DNA of 64,000 bases from G963666535 sp963666535 (lineage in GTDB: Bacteria; Bacillota; Clostridia; Oscillospirales; Oscillospiraceae). A program made the translations under genes and the position numbers. Of the stretch, positions 15,746-24,450 are shown piece by piece. The stretch lies in assembly GCA_963666535.1 (NCBI GenBank), contig OY762913.1, positions 2,232,001 through 2,296,000 on the forward strand, written 5' to 3'. Position 1 is the first letter of the stretch. Each line of letters starts with the position of its first letter. The notes beneath the pieces were generated by a model. The model searched no databases, had not been told where the DNA came from, and saw only the letters and a list, made by a program, of their open reading frames with translations.

Positions 15746-17461
15746 CTAGGCTTCACCTCTTATCACAGTCTCTATTTGTTCTATCTGTTTGAGTTGCTTC
15801 GTTTCATCTAAGCAATATATGGTCTCATTTTCATTGGTTTCATAAACGGATAATCCAGCTTTAGAATAGAACTCCATGTTTGCCTTGTTTTTTTCTGTCC
15901 TTCTATAATAAGCGTAGATTGTTTTAGTCCCTCTCTCACGGAGAAGCTCAATCATTCGATTTAAAAAAGCGTACTCTACATTTCTTCCCATGACCCGACA
16001 ACTCAGCAAAAATGTATCAATATAGGCGCATTCACCCTCGCGCTTTGCAATACATACGCCAGCAATTCCGTTATCTCCATAGATATCCGTTACTTGACAT
16101 GACATGACAATATAATCCGAAGAATGATGAAACTTTGTAATGTCTTGCTGCGTATATCGTTTGGTCGTCATATTAAATTGATTTGTTTTTTGCGTTAACT
16201 GAGCAATCCTAGGCATATTAAAATCATTTGAAAACTCCAGGATTACCTTTGTTTGAATACTCTTTAAGTAATCTTCCAAATTATTAAATTTCGTCTGTGC
16301 TGCGGTTCTTTTCTTGTTATTTTCATACATTGCATTGCGGGTTAAATCTTCTTCTGTTAGCTTCAGATGCTCAAATTCGACCAGCTTTCTAATCGCATCA
16401 GAATATTTGCTTGTATCGTTCGGGACATCAACAACCGTTACCTCGGGCAGCATGGACTTTACAAACTCCCGCTCCACAATATTATCATCAAAAAAAACAA
16501 TGCTGTCTGTACCGATATTTAATTCTTCCGCAATTTCAATCATATTCTTAACTTTATCCTGCCAATTGATCTTCATAGCGGAGAAGTGTTTCTTTTTGAG
16601 AACCATACGCGGATGATTCTCAATGATGTTCATGGCATCTTCAACATTATTCTTACTGTTGATTGCCAGGATGATTCCCTTATCATACAGGTTTAATAGT
16701 TCCTTCTGAAAATCATAGAAGCTCCTTCCCGTATCTGTAATATCCAGTTTGATTCCGGATAGGCCATCCTCACCGGCAATCCCCCCCCAAAGGGTATTAT
16801 CTAAATCCACCACCAAACATTTCTTTGTCTTAAACTTCAAGGGCAAGATATATCTCATATATTCTTTGGCAAGTTCCGCAGTATACTTTAACGATACTGT
16901 TGTTTTTGCCATGTAGAACATTTTTGTATCTTCTAAATTGACAGCTCCATAATGGGAACCAAAGGCACAGTACTCAAAGATATATAAATATTCTTTATCA
17001 GCTGACCACTGCGATAATTGATAGTTTAATCGCGAGATCATATCTCTAAGCCCTGGGAAGTTTTTATGATCTAAAATCCCCAGCGGAGAAAAATGTGGCA
17101 GCTTAAAATTGTTTAATATGATTTTGGTGCTTGAATTTTTATGAATTTCCTCAACCAGAGAGATCAGCAAATCAAGCACAGCCTGAATGTCTGAGAATTT
17201 TTCCTCCCTGCCGCCCATAATTGTCTCTGCTTCGTACCACTCGGGAAATAGGATGCATCCTTCTAAAAATAGTATGGTGAGCTCTGGCTTTGATTGATAA
17301 AATTCACTTTCTTGATTAAAAATCTCTTGATTGTATTGCCTGTATGGACAATTAAAAACGTTTGCCGATAGTTGATAGTCGCTGCAAACATGAGTGAGAG
17401 CCTTTGCAATATACTCTGTGGTGCAATTCCCCAAAACTGCTATGTTAATCGATTCTTGCAT
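15746..17461 (-). CDS. FkbH-like HAD-superfamily (subfamily IIIC) acyl-ACP-forming protein with GNAT tail
   Basis: A 571-residue protein. The N-terminal ~200 residues resemble an SGNH-like region. A HAD domain has the nucleophile motif VVDLDNTLWGG (Asp219 and Asp221), then SIVFFDDNIVERE. A C-terminal GNAT-like domain covers about residues 420-560 (VMSCQVTDIYGDNGIAGVC...YAYYRRTEKNKANMEFY). Characterised FkbH proteins convert a glycolytic bisphosphate into glyceryl-ACP. The immediately adjacent ACP supports that role here. The ATG overlaps the stop of the reductase gene by one base, with GGAGG upstream. Confidence 0.85.
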   Translation of the reverse strand: MQESINIAVLGNCTTEYIAKALTHVCSDYQLSANVFNCPYRQYNQEIFNQESEFYQSKPELTILFLEGCILFPEWYEAETIMGGREEKFSDIQAVLDLLISLVEEIHKNSSTKIILNNFKLPHFSPLGILDHKNFPGLRDMISRLNYQLSQWSADKEYLYIFEYCAFGSHYGAVNLEDTKMFYMAKTTVSLKYTAELAKEYMRYILPLKFKTKKCLVVDLDNTLWGGIAGEDGLSGIKLDITDTGRSFYDFQKELLNLYDKGIILAINSKNNVEDAMNIIENHPRMVLKKKHFSAMKINWQDKVKNMIEIAEELNIGTDSIVFFDDNIVEREFVKSMLPEVTVVDVPNDTSKYSDAIRKLVEFEHLKLTEEDLTRNAMYENNKKRTAAQTKFNNLEDYLKSIQTKVILEFSNDFNMPRIAQLTQKTNQFNMTTKRYTQQDITKFHHSSDYIVMSCQVTDIYGDNGIAGVCIAKREGECAYIDTFLLSCRVMGRNVEYAFLNRMIELLRERGTKTIYAYYRRTEKNKANMEFYSKAGLSVYETNENETIYCLDETKQLKQIEQIETVIRGEA

Positions 17462-18189
17462 TAAAAAGATTCTCCTCCATTTACCGGTATATTAACGCCG
17501 TTTAAAAACCTTGCGCCATCGGAAATCAGAAATTCCAGTACGGCGGCAACATCCTCCGTTGTCGTCATTCTCTTCATGGGATGTTTCTGTCTGTATGCCT
17601 CAAGGTACCTGGCAGGCAGATAATCCGTCAGCTGAGTAGCCATCAAACCTGGCGAAATCATATTTACTGTAATTCCATGTCTACACAATTCTATAGCAGC
17701 AGCCTTTGACAATCCGGCAAGTGCATATTTCGCTGTTACATAAAATGATAATTTTTCAGGGGGAACATTGATGATATAGGAAGATAGGATGTTAATGATT
17801 CTTCCATATCCCTGCTGCTTCATTGCCCTGGAAACCTCTTTTGTAAACAGATAGGCACCTTTTACATTTACATCCATAATGTTCTGGAACATGCTCCAAT
17901 CAGATTCGAGAAAATCACATGGTTTAAAGTTTGAGCAGGCATTATTAACGAGAACATCGATCTTTCCCCGCTCACTCAAAATTCTTGCCACGCAGTTGAC
18001 AATTTCGGCATCATTCTTTTGATCACATAAAATGGATGTTACGTTAGGATTGGTTTCTAACTCTGGCAATGAATTTGAATAGGTAAAATAGACTGCATGA
18101 TTTTCATATAAAGAGAGCTTTTCAACAAACTCACTTCCGAGGCCTTTACTGCCTCCGGTGATTAAAATAACTTTTTGATTCAAAGTCAA
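17461..18189 (-). CDS. Short-chain dehydrogenase/reductase, FabG-like
   Basis: A 242-residue SDR with the NAD(P)-binding GGSKGLGSEF motif at about residue 11, NACSN after strand four, and the catalytic Ser-Tyr-Lys set (SSYIINV and FYVTAK). The C-terminus has NGVNIPVNGG, typical of FabG-type 3-oxoacyl-ACP reductases. The start is a TTG at 18189 preceded by AAAGGCGG. Between MaoC-like hydratase and FkbH/ACP genes it most likely reduces a 3-oxoacyl group on the local ACP; a sugar substrate cannot be excluded. Confidence 0.85.
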   Translation of the reverse strand: MTLNQKVILITGGSKGLGSEFVEKLSLYENHAVYFTYSNSLPELETNPNVTSILCDQKNDAEIVNCVARILSERGKIDVLVNNACSNFKPCDFLESDWSMFQNIMDVNVKGAYLFTKEVSRAMKQQGYGRIINILSSYIINVPPEKLSFYVTAKYALAGLSKAAAIELCRHGITVNMISPGLMATQLTDYLPARYLEAYRQKHPMKRMTTTEDVAAVLEFLISDGARFLNGVNIPVNGGESF

Positions 18190-18210
18190 TACCGCCTTTT
18201 GCCATGTTAC

Positions 18211-18633
18211 TTATTTCAGCGTTACTTTTACGGTCCCCTTGATCAGTAAATGTCCCAGTTGGTTTTTTATTCTTACTTTTAATCTAAGTATTTTCAAGCC
18301 GAGGGCATTCGCTTGCGTTTTATCGACTACCTCGCCGGTTATTTCAATCGTATCATTTATTTTTGCAGGGGAAACGAAATCGACATTTTGGGACATCCAG
18401 ACGGTTCCTGCTCCGGGTAAATACATGCCGATCAGGGTAGATAAAAAAGACAATATCAGCATTCCGTGAACGATTCTTCCCTCGAGTCCGTGCTGCTGGC
18501 AGTAAGCGTCATCCATATGCACCGGATTATAATCTCCTGAAAAATCGGCAAACGCCTGAAGCATCTCTTCCGTAATTGTTTTTCTCAGTGAATAAGAGTC
18601 TCCAACGTTTATCTCTTCATATCTCAACGCCAT
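18211..18633 (-). CDS. MaoC-like (R)-specific enoyl-acyl hydratase
   Basis: About 140 residues of hot-dog fold from MALRYEEINVGDSYSL. The hydratase motif FADFSGDYNPVHMDDAYC contains the catalytic Asp and His, followed by GRIVHGMLILSFLS, both hallmarks of MaoC/PhaJ enzymes that add water to enoyl-CoA or enoyl-ACP. The frame continues upstream to an ATG at 18723, but the extra 30 residues lack family similarity. No start has a strong ribosome site; 18633 gives the normal family length. It heads the minus-strand acyl-arm run and is divergent from the aminotransferase gene across a palindrome. Confidence 0.8.
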   Translation of the reverse strand: MALRYEEINVGDSYSLRKTITEEMLQAFADFSGDYNPVHMDDAYCQQHGLEGRIVHGMLILSFLSTLIGMYLPGAGTVWMSQNVDFVSPAKINDTIEITGEVVDKTQANALGLKILRLKVRIKNQLGHLLIKGTVKVTLK

Positions 18634-18757
18634 CATCAAACACTTTCTTTTCATATTATTACGGCTGAATGGAGTAAATACATCAAAAATTGCTTTTGCG
18701 TGGGCAGACAGATTTTCTATCATGCTAATTCAATCTATTTTATTAATCACGCTACAA

Positions 18758-18774
18758 AATGTTACTGTAACATT
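18758..18774. promoter_or_regulatory. Perfect 17-base palindrome, candidate operator
   Basis: AATGTTAC-T-GTAACATT lies between the divergent MaoC-like and aminotransferase genes. Its symmetry and location fit a dimeric repressor or activator site serving both transcription units. No regulator gene is adjacent. Confidence 0.45.
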
Positions 18775-18827
18775 CGGTATCAAAAGCAATATATTATTAT
18801 TGAGTATTTCTTTAAGGGGGTAATCAG

Positions 18828-19958
18828 TTGTCAGAGCCTTTTATAAATCCAATATATGTCACGCAGCCGCTGCTGCCTGACCTAGTTGATGTCAATCGAA
18901 TGATCAAAGAAATCTGGGACAGTAAGCAGCTTAGTAATAATGGGAAAATGGTTAAGCAACTCGAAATTGAGTTGTCACGCTTTCTCAATGTGGACTATCT
19001 TTCTGTTTTTTCCAACGGTACAACAGCCCTTCAGATTGCATGTAAGCTACTCAACCTGACCGGGGAAGTCATTACAACTCCGTTTACCTTTCCTGCCACA
19101 ATTAATGCCCTTGCATGGAATCAAGCAACACCTGTATTTTGTGATATTGAGGAACAAACGTTTAATATTAATCCCGATATCATAGAGTCTTTAATCACCG
19201 ATAAAACAACGGCAATTATGCCGGTACATGTTTTTGGCAACCCCTGTGATGTGGATAAAATACAGCGCATCGCTGACCAACATGATCTTAAGGTAGTATA
19301 TGATGCAGCTCATGCATTTGGCGTGCGGTATCAGGGAAAGTCAATTGCATCATTTGGCGATATATCAATGTTTAGTTTCCATGCTACCAAAGTTTATAAC
19401 ACCATTGAAGGCGGAGCGTTGATTTTTAATCATCCTCTTTTAAAGGAAAGAGCTGATGAAATGAGAAACTTCGGCATACGGAGCAATGGGGATATTATGG
19501 AACCCGGGATCAACGGAAAATTAAATGAAGTGCAGGCCGCAGAAGGGCTTTTGCTTATGGATAAAATCGAAGGAGAAATCGAAAGAAGAAAAAATATTAC
19601 TGCTTTGTACACGGAACTGCTCTCGGATGTTCCGGGAATCAGAATCAATCAGCCTGTCGACGGATTGATTTATAACTATCCATATTTCATTATCACAATT
19701 GATGCAAATAAATATGGACTGTCCCGTAATGAACTTTATGAGGAATTAAAATCAAACAAGGTGTTTACGCGTAAGTATTTTCACCCTCTATGCAGCAACC
19801 TTCAATGTTATAGTGGTTTACCTTCGTCAGACAAATCAAAGCTTCCCATCGCAAATAAAGTTTCTGATTCTGTGCTGGCGCTCCCATTATATGGTCAATT
19901 ATTAAACGAAGATATCGCTTCTATTTGCACCCTGATTCGCAAAAAGAAACATTTTTGA
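18828..19958 (+). CDS. DegT/DnrJ/EryC1/StrS-type PLP sugar aminotransferase
   Basis: A 376-residue sugar aminotransferase that makes a dTDP-amino-dideoxy sugar from a keto-sugar. The internal aldimine Lys is Lys188 in SFHATKVYNTIEGG. The PLP-phosphate region (FSNGTTALQIA) and the TTPFTFPATINA segment are typical of the family. It starts with TTG at 18828, seven bases after AAGGGGG. With rmlA and rmlB nearby, the expected substrate is dTDP-4-keto-6-deoxyglucose, giving a viosamine- or thomosamine-like sugar; which one cannot be read from sequence alone. Confidence 0.9.
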   Translation: MSEPFINPIYVTQPLLPDLVDVNRMIKEIWDSKQLSNNGKMVKQLEIELSRFLNVDYLSVFSNGTTALQIACKLLNLTGEVITTPFTFPATINALAWNQATPVFCDIEEQTFNINPDIIESLITDKTTAIMPVHVFGNPCDVDKIQRIADQHDLKVVYDAAHAFGVRYQGKSIASFGDISMFSFHATKVYNTIEGGALIFNHPLLKERADEMRNFGIRSNGDIMEPGINGKLNEVQAAEGLLLMDKIEGEIERRKNITALYTELLSDVPGIRINQPVDGLIYNYPYFIITIDANKYGLSRNELYEELKSNKVFTRKYFHPLCSNLQCYSGLPSSDKSKLPIANKVSDSVLALPLYGQLLNEDIASICTLIRKKKHF

Positions 19959-20013
19959 TATCCAAACAAAGATAATATCGATTTAATCAAATTATGATAG
20001 GAGGTAAGGTTAT

Positions 20014-22086
20014 ATGGTAGGACTTCACATCAATGATAAACCAGATATTTATCCCATTGAAATGAAAATTCATCCGAACTACCAGCTAGATGAAATGATC
20101 AAGAATGGCTCATATAAGGCCATTAAGAATATGTTTCCAATTTTATACCTTTATTCAACTTCGACTCCGGAACAATACCGAGCGATTGCTGCAGCAGCAG
20201 ATGCATTATCGAAGCGACATAATTTGGAGAAAGCATCTCAAAATGAAGATAGCGCAATTGACGCGGCTTCAGATAATCTACCACAAGCAGACTTGATCGG
20301 CATTGCCGCAGATCTGCCGACCGAAGCTACACTATATTCAACCATTTCTGTTGCACTGCTGGAAACGGCGGCAATGGAAATCATTTCGGAGTTACCCTAT
20401 GAGGTCGAGTCGGCAATTGCCGTGTCTGAACTCGCGCCCGAAGTTGCGCCTGTTGCCTTCGCTTCGGAGTTTCCGACGGAAGAAACGCCTGCCGTCTTCG
20501 CATCCGAGCTTCCAATGGAAGAAACGCCTGCTGTCTTGGTTTCGGAGCTGCCACAGGAAGAAACGCCTGCCGTCTTGGTTTCGGAGGTGCCACAGGAAGA
20601 AACACCTGTCGTCTTGGCCCCGGAGCTGCCACAGGAAGAAACGCCTGTCGTCTTGGCCCCGGAGCTGCCACAGGAAGAAACGCCTGTCGTCTTGGCCCCG
20701 GAGCTTCCAACGGAGGAGACACCTGCCGTCTTAGCCCCGGAGCTGCCACAGGAAGAAACGCCTGCCGTCTTGGCCCCGGAGCTGCCACAGGAAGAAACGC
20801 CTGCCGTCTTGGCCCCGGAGCTGCCACAGGAAGAAACGCCTGCCGTCTTAGCCCCGGAGCTGCCGCAGGAAGAATCGCCTGCCGTCTTGGCCCCGGAGGT
20901 ACCGCAGGGAGAAACGCCTGTTAACTCCGCCCCGGAGCTTCCAACGGAAGAAACCTCTGCCGTCTTTGTGTTGGAGCTGCCGTTTGAAGAAACTTCCGTT
21001 GACGTTGTGCCAGAGATACTGCCAGCAGCAGAGCCAGTCAACATTTTATCGGAGCGATTGATGGCAGCTGAGCCGTCTGGAACAACGCCGGAAACGCAGC
21101 CGGGAGGTGCAGCTATCAACGTCAATATGATTATTGTGGAGGCTGAAAATCATGGACAGCAGGGCCCAATTGAAAACGACTCCGCAAATCCACCGCCCTA
21201 CATTAATTTTATCGTCTTCAACCGTCTGGGTCTTTCAATCAAAAATTTAACCAATCTGCTTGACTCCGATGAAGATTTTGAATTAAATATCATTGACTGT
21301 AATTCAAAAGACAACAGCTGGGATTATGTTCAGAGCTTAACTGACAGCAGAATAAAATCAAAAATTCATTTTGACAAAAATCTCGGTCCAATTTACGCAG
21401 TGAACTTTGCTCTTTCCAGAAGAAAACCAAATCAATTTTTCATTACCATCGATAGTGATACCTTTATTAAAACCAAAAACTGGATCGCTCGATTTATGGA
21501 AATTTTCGACGCTTTTCCACAGGTAGGACTATTAGGGGTAATGAGAGACAATCCATATCCACGATATCTACCGCAAATTACCCCGATGGTAAAGGGAAGC
21601 GCATCCTATCTAGAACTAAAAAATGCTGATATTAACACCCAAATGGACTTTATTCCTGGCCAGCTTCAATGTTTGAGTCCTAAGCTGATTGACAAGATTG
21701 GATACTGGAGTGAGGAAAATGGTTTTGGAGATGCGGAATTATCTCCTCGCATAGTTCATTATACAGACTTTAAAGTTGGTTTTGTAACGACGATTGAGAT
21801 AGATATGACACAGAAAGTCAAATGTGGCGAATGTATGGCAAAGAATTTTTGTATGCTCAACCGAAGCATAAACGATTGCTTCTCATTCAGCAAAAAATAT
21901 AATAAAAATGAATCATTTGTCGAAAAAAACACATGGAAATTTAAGCAAACATTCGAGGAGTTGAATGCAGGAACACGAACGGCTTATTGTGCCTCTGTTC
22001 ACGATCCTGAATCAATAAAAAATCATGTCTACAATTCTGAATGGGCCAATGAAAATTTCTATCATTATTTAATCAATTCAAATTAA
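20014..22086 (+). CDS. Family 2 glycosyltransferase with long tandem-repeat linker
   Basis: A 690-residue protein. An N-terminal ~120-residue part (MVGLHINDKPDIYPIEMKIH...) is followed by an acidic, Pro-rich linker (about 142-325) of 13-residue repeats such as PELPQEETPAVLA. The C-terminal GT-A domain (from about 392) starts PPYINFIVFNRLGLSI, has the IDSDTFI DxD-type motif, and the Cys pattern C-x2-C-x5-C-x8-C shared with the GT at 14596. AGGAGG precedes the ATG. It is cotranscribed with the aminotransferase and ends at a strong bidirectional terminator. The linker may space the catalytic domain from an N-terminal docking part; that role is inference. Confidence 0.85.
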   Translation: MVGLHINDKPDIYPIEMKIHPNYQLDEMIKNGSYKAIKNMFPILYLYSTSTPEQYRAIAAAADALSKRHNLEKASQNEDSAIDAASDNLPQADLIGIAADLPTEATLYSTISVALLETAAMEIISELPYEVESAIAVSELAPEVAPVAFASEFPTEETPAVFASELPMEETPAVLVSELPQEETPAVLVSEVPQEETPVVLAPELPQEETPVVLAPELPQEETPVVLAPELPTEETPAVLAPELPQEETPAVLAPELPQEETPAVLAPELPQEETPAVLAPELPQEESPAVLAPEVPQGETPVNSAPELPTEETSAVFVLELPFEETSVDVVPEILPAAEPVNILSERLMAAEPSGTTPETQPGGAAINVNMIIVEAENHGQQGPIENDSANPPPYINFIVFNRLGLSIKNLTNLLDSDEDFELNIIDCNSKDNSWDYVQSLTDSRIKSKIHFDKNLGPIYAVNFALSRRKPNQFFITIDSDTFIKTKNWIARFMEIFDAFPQVGLLGVMRDNPYPRYLPQITPMVKGSASYLELKNADINTQMDFIPGQLQCLSPKLIDKIGYWSEENGFGDAELSPRIVHYTDFKVGFVTTIEIDMTQKVKCGECMAKNFCMLNRSINDCFSFSKKYNKNESFVEKNTWKFKQTFEELNAGTRTAYCASVHDPESIKNHVYNSEWANENFYHYLINSN
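20440..20990 (+). repeat. 39-bp tandem coding repeat array
   Basis: About 13 imperfect copies of a 39-base unit encoding PELPQEETPAVLA variants. The centre copies are nearly identical at the DNA level, implying recent expansion. The unit length is a multiple of three, so copy number can change without frameshift. Confidence 0.85.
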
Positions 22087-22122
22087 GAATTCCGCTTTGG
22101 CGAAGCTTTGTTTGATTTTTTC

Positions 22123-22168
22123 AAACAAGAAGGCCTGCTCATTCATGAATGAGCAGGCCTTCTTGTTT
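22123..22168. terminator. Bidirectional terminator between convergent genes
   Basis: A near-perfect stem of about 21 base pairs (AAACAAGAAGGCCTGCTCATT and complement) around a CATG loop, with T-rich flanks on both sides. It ends the glycosyltransferase gene (plus) and rmlB (minus). Confidence 0.9.
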
Positions 22169-22186
22169 GCTTTTATCGAGTGATCG

Positions 22187-23218
22187 TTAGTTCCACCTTA
22201 TCTGACCATCCTCTGATGGAAGTAGCGCGTTTGATTTTTTGTAGTCACCATTTAGAATGTTCTTCCACCAATTTTGATGATTCAAATACCAATTGACCGT
22301 TTGATGCAATCCGCCATTAAAATCTATCTTTGGCTGCCAAGCAAGTTCTGTTTGAATTTTAAAAGGATTAATGGAATACCGCAGATCATGTCCTGGGCGG
22401 TCAGATACAAAAGAGATGAGTCCTTCGGGTTGATTTAATTCCAAGAGGATGGCGCGAACAACATCCAAATTGGATTGCTCATTGCAGCCGCCAATATTAT
22501 AGACTTCACCAATTCTGCCTTTCTGCAAGATAAGATCAATCGCCGCACAATGATCGTCCACATGAATCCAGTCCCTTCGGTTTTCGCCGGTCCCAAAGAC
22601 AGGAATTTTTTCTCCTTGAATCGCTTTTAGTATCGTGAGCGGAATCAGCTTTTCCGGAAATTGAAATGGCCCGTAATTATTAGAACATCGAGATATCGTG
22701 ACCGGTAAGTGAAAGGTCCTATAATAAGCAAGTGCCAATAGATCGGCAGCGGCCTTACTTGCACTGTACGGAGACGAAGTTCGAATAGGATAATTCTCAT
22801 CAAATGATAAATCCACTCTATCCAGCGGTAAATCGCCATAAACTTCATCGGTCGAAACTTGATGGAATCGTTCAACCCCAAAGCGGCGGCAGGCATCCAT
22901 CAAGGTTTGAGTTCCCAAAATATTAGTTGTTAAAAACACCTCAGGTTGTTCAATGGATCGATCCACATGAGATTCAGCAGCAAAATTTACAACGGCATCG
23001 AAGTGTTCCGCTTCAAACAATCTATTAATTGCCTCTTTGTCAGAGATATCTATTTTATAAAATTTAATTTTCTTTTTGACACTGATCAATGTTTCCGGAT
23101 TTCCCGCATACGTCAATGCGTCAACGCATACAAGCTCATAATCCGGATGGACTTGCAGCAGATAAAAAACAAAGTTGCTCCCGATAAAACCAGCTGCTCC
23201 GGTTATCAATAACTTCAT
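22187..23218 (-). CDS. rfbB: dTDP-glucose 4,6-dehydratase
   Basis: A 343-residue extended SDR that converts dTDP-glucose to dTDP-4-keto-6-deoxyglucose. The NAD-binding GAAGFIGSNF motif is at about residue 7. DALTYAGNPETL is characteristic of RmlB. The active site has STDEVYGDL followed by YSASKAAAD with the catalytic Tyr and Lys. The C-terminal substrate region includes DRPGHDLRYSI. The ribosome site AAAGGAA lies before the ATG at 23218. It follows rmlA after 84 bases and supplies the aminotransferase encoded at 18828. Confidence 0.95.
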   Translation of the reverse strand: MKLLITGAAGFIGSNFVFYLLQVHPDYELVCVDALTYAGNPETLISVKKKIKFYKIDISDKEAINRLFEAEHFDAVVNFAAESHVDRSIEQPEVFLTTNILGTQTLMDACRRFGVERFHQVSTDEVYGDLPLDRVDLSFDENYPIRTSSPYSASKAAADLLALAYYRTFHLPVTISRCSNNYGPFQFPEKLIPLTILKAIQGEKIPVFGTGENRRDWIHVDDHCAAIDLILQKGRIGEVYNIGGCNEQSNLDVVRAILLELNQPEGLISFVSDRPGHDLRYSINPFKIQTELAWQPKIDFNGGLHQTVNWYLNHQNWWKNILNGDYKKSNALLPSEDGQIRWN

Positions 23219-23302
23219 ATTGCTCAGTTCCTTTTATAATCTAATGGTTCACCCATATCGAATATTGATTTCAATGATCACTTTCGCGATTATCATAGCA
23301 AT

Positions 23303-24112
23303 CTACGATTCAGGTAATGATTGATGCTCAATCCATCCCTTTCGGTATGCAATTTCCTCTGGGGAGGCAATGTGGATGCCTAGATGTGTTTCAATAATCT
23401 GGACAAAATTTGCGGCTCCAATCAGGCTGTCAAACGTCCCGGCATCAAACCATGCATATCCATGTTCCAGACGGTTTACGTTCAATTCGCCATTGTTTAA
23501 ATATAACCTGTTTAAATCAGTAATCTCTAGTTCACCTCGCGCACTCGGCTTTAGGTTCTTAGCAAAGTCAACCACGCGGTTATCATAAAAATATAGTCCT
23601 GTCACTGCATATTGTGACTTGGGATGAATTGGCTTTTCCTCGATGGATACGGCTTTGCCCATCTGATCAAATTCAACCACGCCAAAACACTCAGGATGAT
23701 CGACTCGATATCCAAAAACGGTTGCTCCGTTCGTATTTTTCACTGTTTCCTCCAACATCAGTTCAAAATCGTAACCGTAAAAGATGTTGTCACCCAAAAT
23801 CAAAGCACAGCATTCCGACCCAATAAATGCTTCTCCTAAAATAAAAGCTTGTGCCAAACCGTCAGGTGAGGGCTGCACCTGATAGGACAAGGAAATCCCA
23901 AATTGACTCCCATCTCCAAGCAATTTCTGGAATCTAGGAATATCCTCCCGTGTCGATATAAGCAGAATGTCCTTGATCCCCGCTAACATCAGCGTTGATA
24001 AAGGATAATAAATGAGTGGCTTATTATAAATGGGCAGCAGCTGTTTTGATGTCCCTACAGTAAGCGGGTAAAGTCTTGAACCTGTGCCTCCCGCTAAAAT
24101 AATGCCTTTCAT
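23303..24112 (-). CDS. rfbA: Glucose-1-phosphate thymidylyltransferase
   Basis: Forms dTDP-glucose from glucose-1-phosphate and dTTP. The 269-residue protein begins with the nucleotidyltransferase signature GIILAGGTGSRLYPLT and continues SKQLLPIYNKPLIYYPLS. It has the metal-binding LILGDNIFYGY and the substrate loop VEFDQMGKAVSIEEKP. AAGGAG lies seven bases before the ATG. First gene of the rmlA-rmlB pair. Its dTDP-sugar product feeds the spore-surface glycan. Confidence 0.95.
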   Translation of the reverse strand: MKGIILAGGTGSRLYPLTVGTSKQLLPIYNKPLIYYPLSTLMLAGIKDILLISTREDIPRFQKLLGDGSQFGISLSYQVQPSPDGLAQAFILGEAFIGSECCALILGDNIFYGYDFELMLEETVKNTNGATVFGYRVDHPECFGVVEFDQMGKAVSIEEKPIHPKSQYAVTGLYFYDNRVVDFAKNLKPSARGELEITDLNRLYLNNGELNVNRLEHGYAWFDAGTFDSLIGAANFVQIIETHLGIHIASPEEIAYRKGWIEHQSLPES

Positions 24113-24450
24113 AGTTTAGCTCCTTGAATGTGTGAAATATAGTTTAGAGATTTGCAGTCTGTATTTCTACTGACATAGCCTACCTATCCATCATATTCGG
24201 AAGCCAAATCATACGTGCCCTACTTCACAAACAGCACCTGTGTGACATAGAAGGAATCATCCGGAGAATGGTTCAGAAGTTTATTTCCCACATTAACAGC
24301 TTTTATCACACAGCATAATCACGTAGCACATGTGGAGCGGTAAATGGTCCCTAATCACGAAGCTCGTCATATGATGTAACAGCAATTATTTTCGACACGT
24401 ACACTTCAAACCTATTATAATACAACTAAAAATTATGGGGGTAAAATAAA
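24113..24450 (+). promoter_or_regulatory. Intergenic region before the collagen-like gene, with possible promoter
   Basis: The region between divergent rmlA and the collagen-like gene shows no further gene. A TATAAT (24416-24421) lies 30 bases before the ATG. The best -35-like TTCGAC (24391-24396) is 19 bases away, so a sporulation sigma factor or an activator may be needed. Confidence 0.35.

Noticed and set aside
20381..21125. Minus-strand frames across the 39-base repeat array
   Set aside because: Same repeat effect; the plus-strand gene with AGGAGG and a GT domain explains the DNA.
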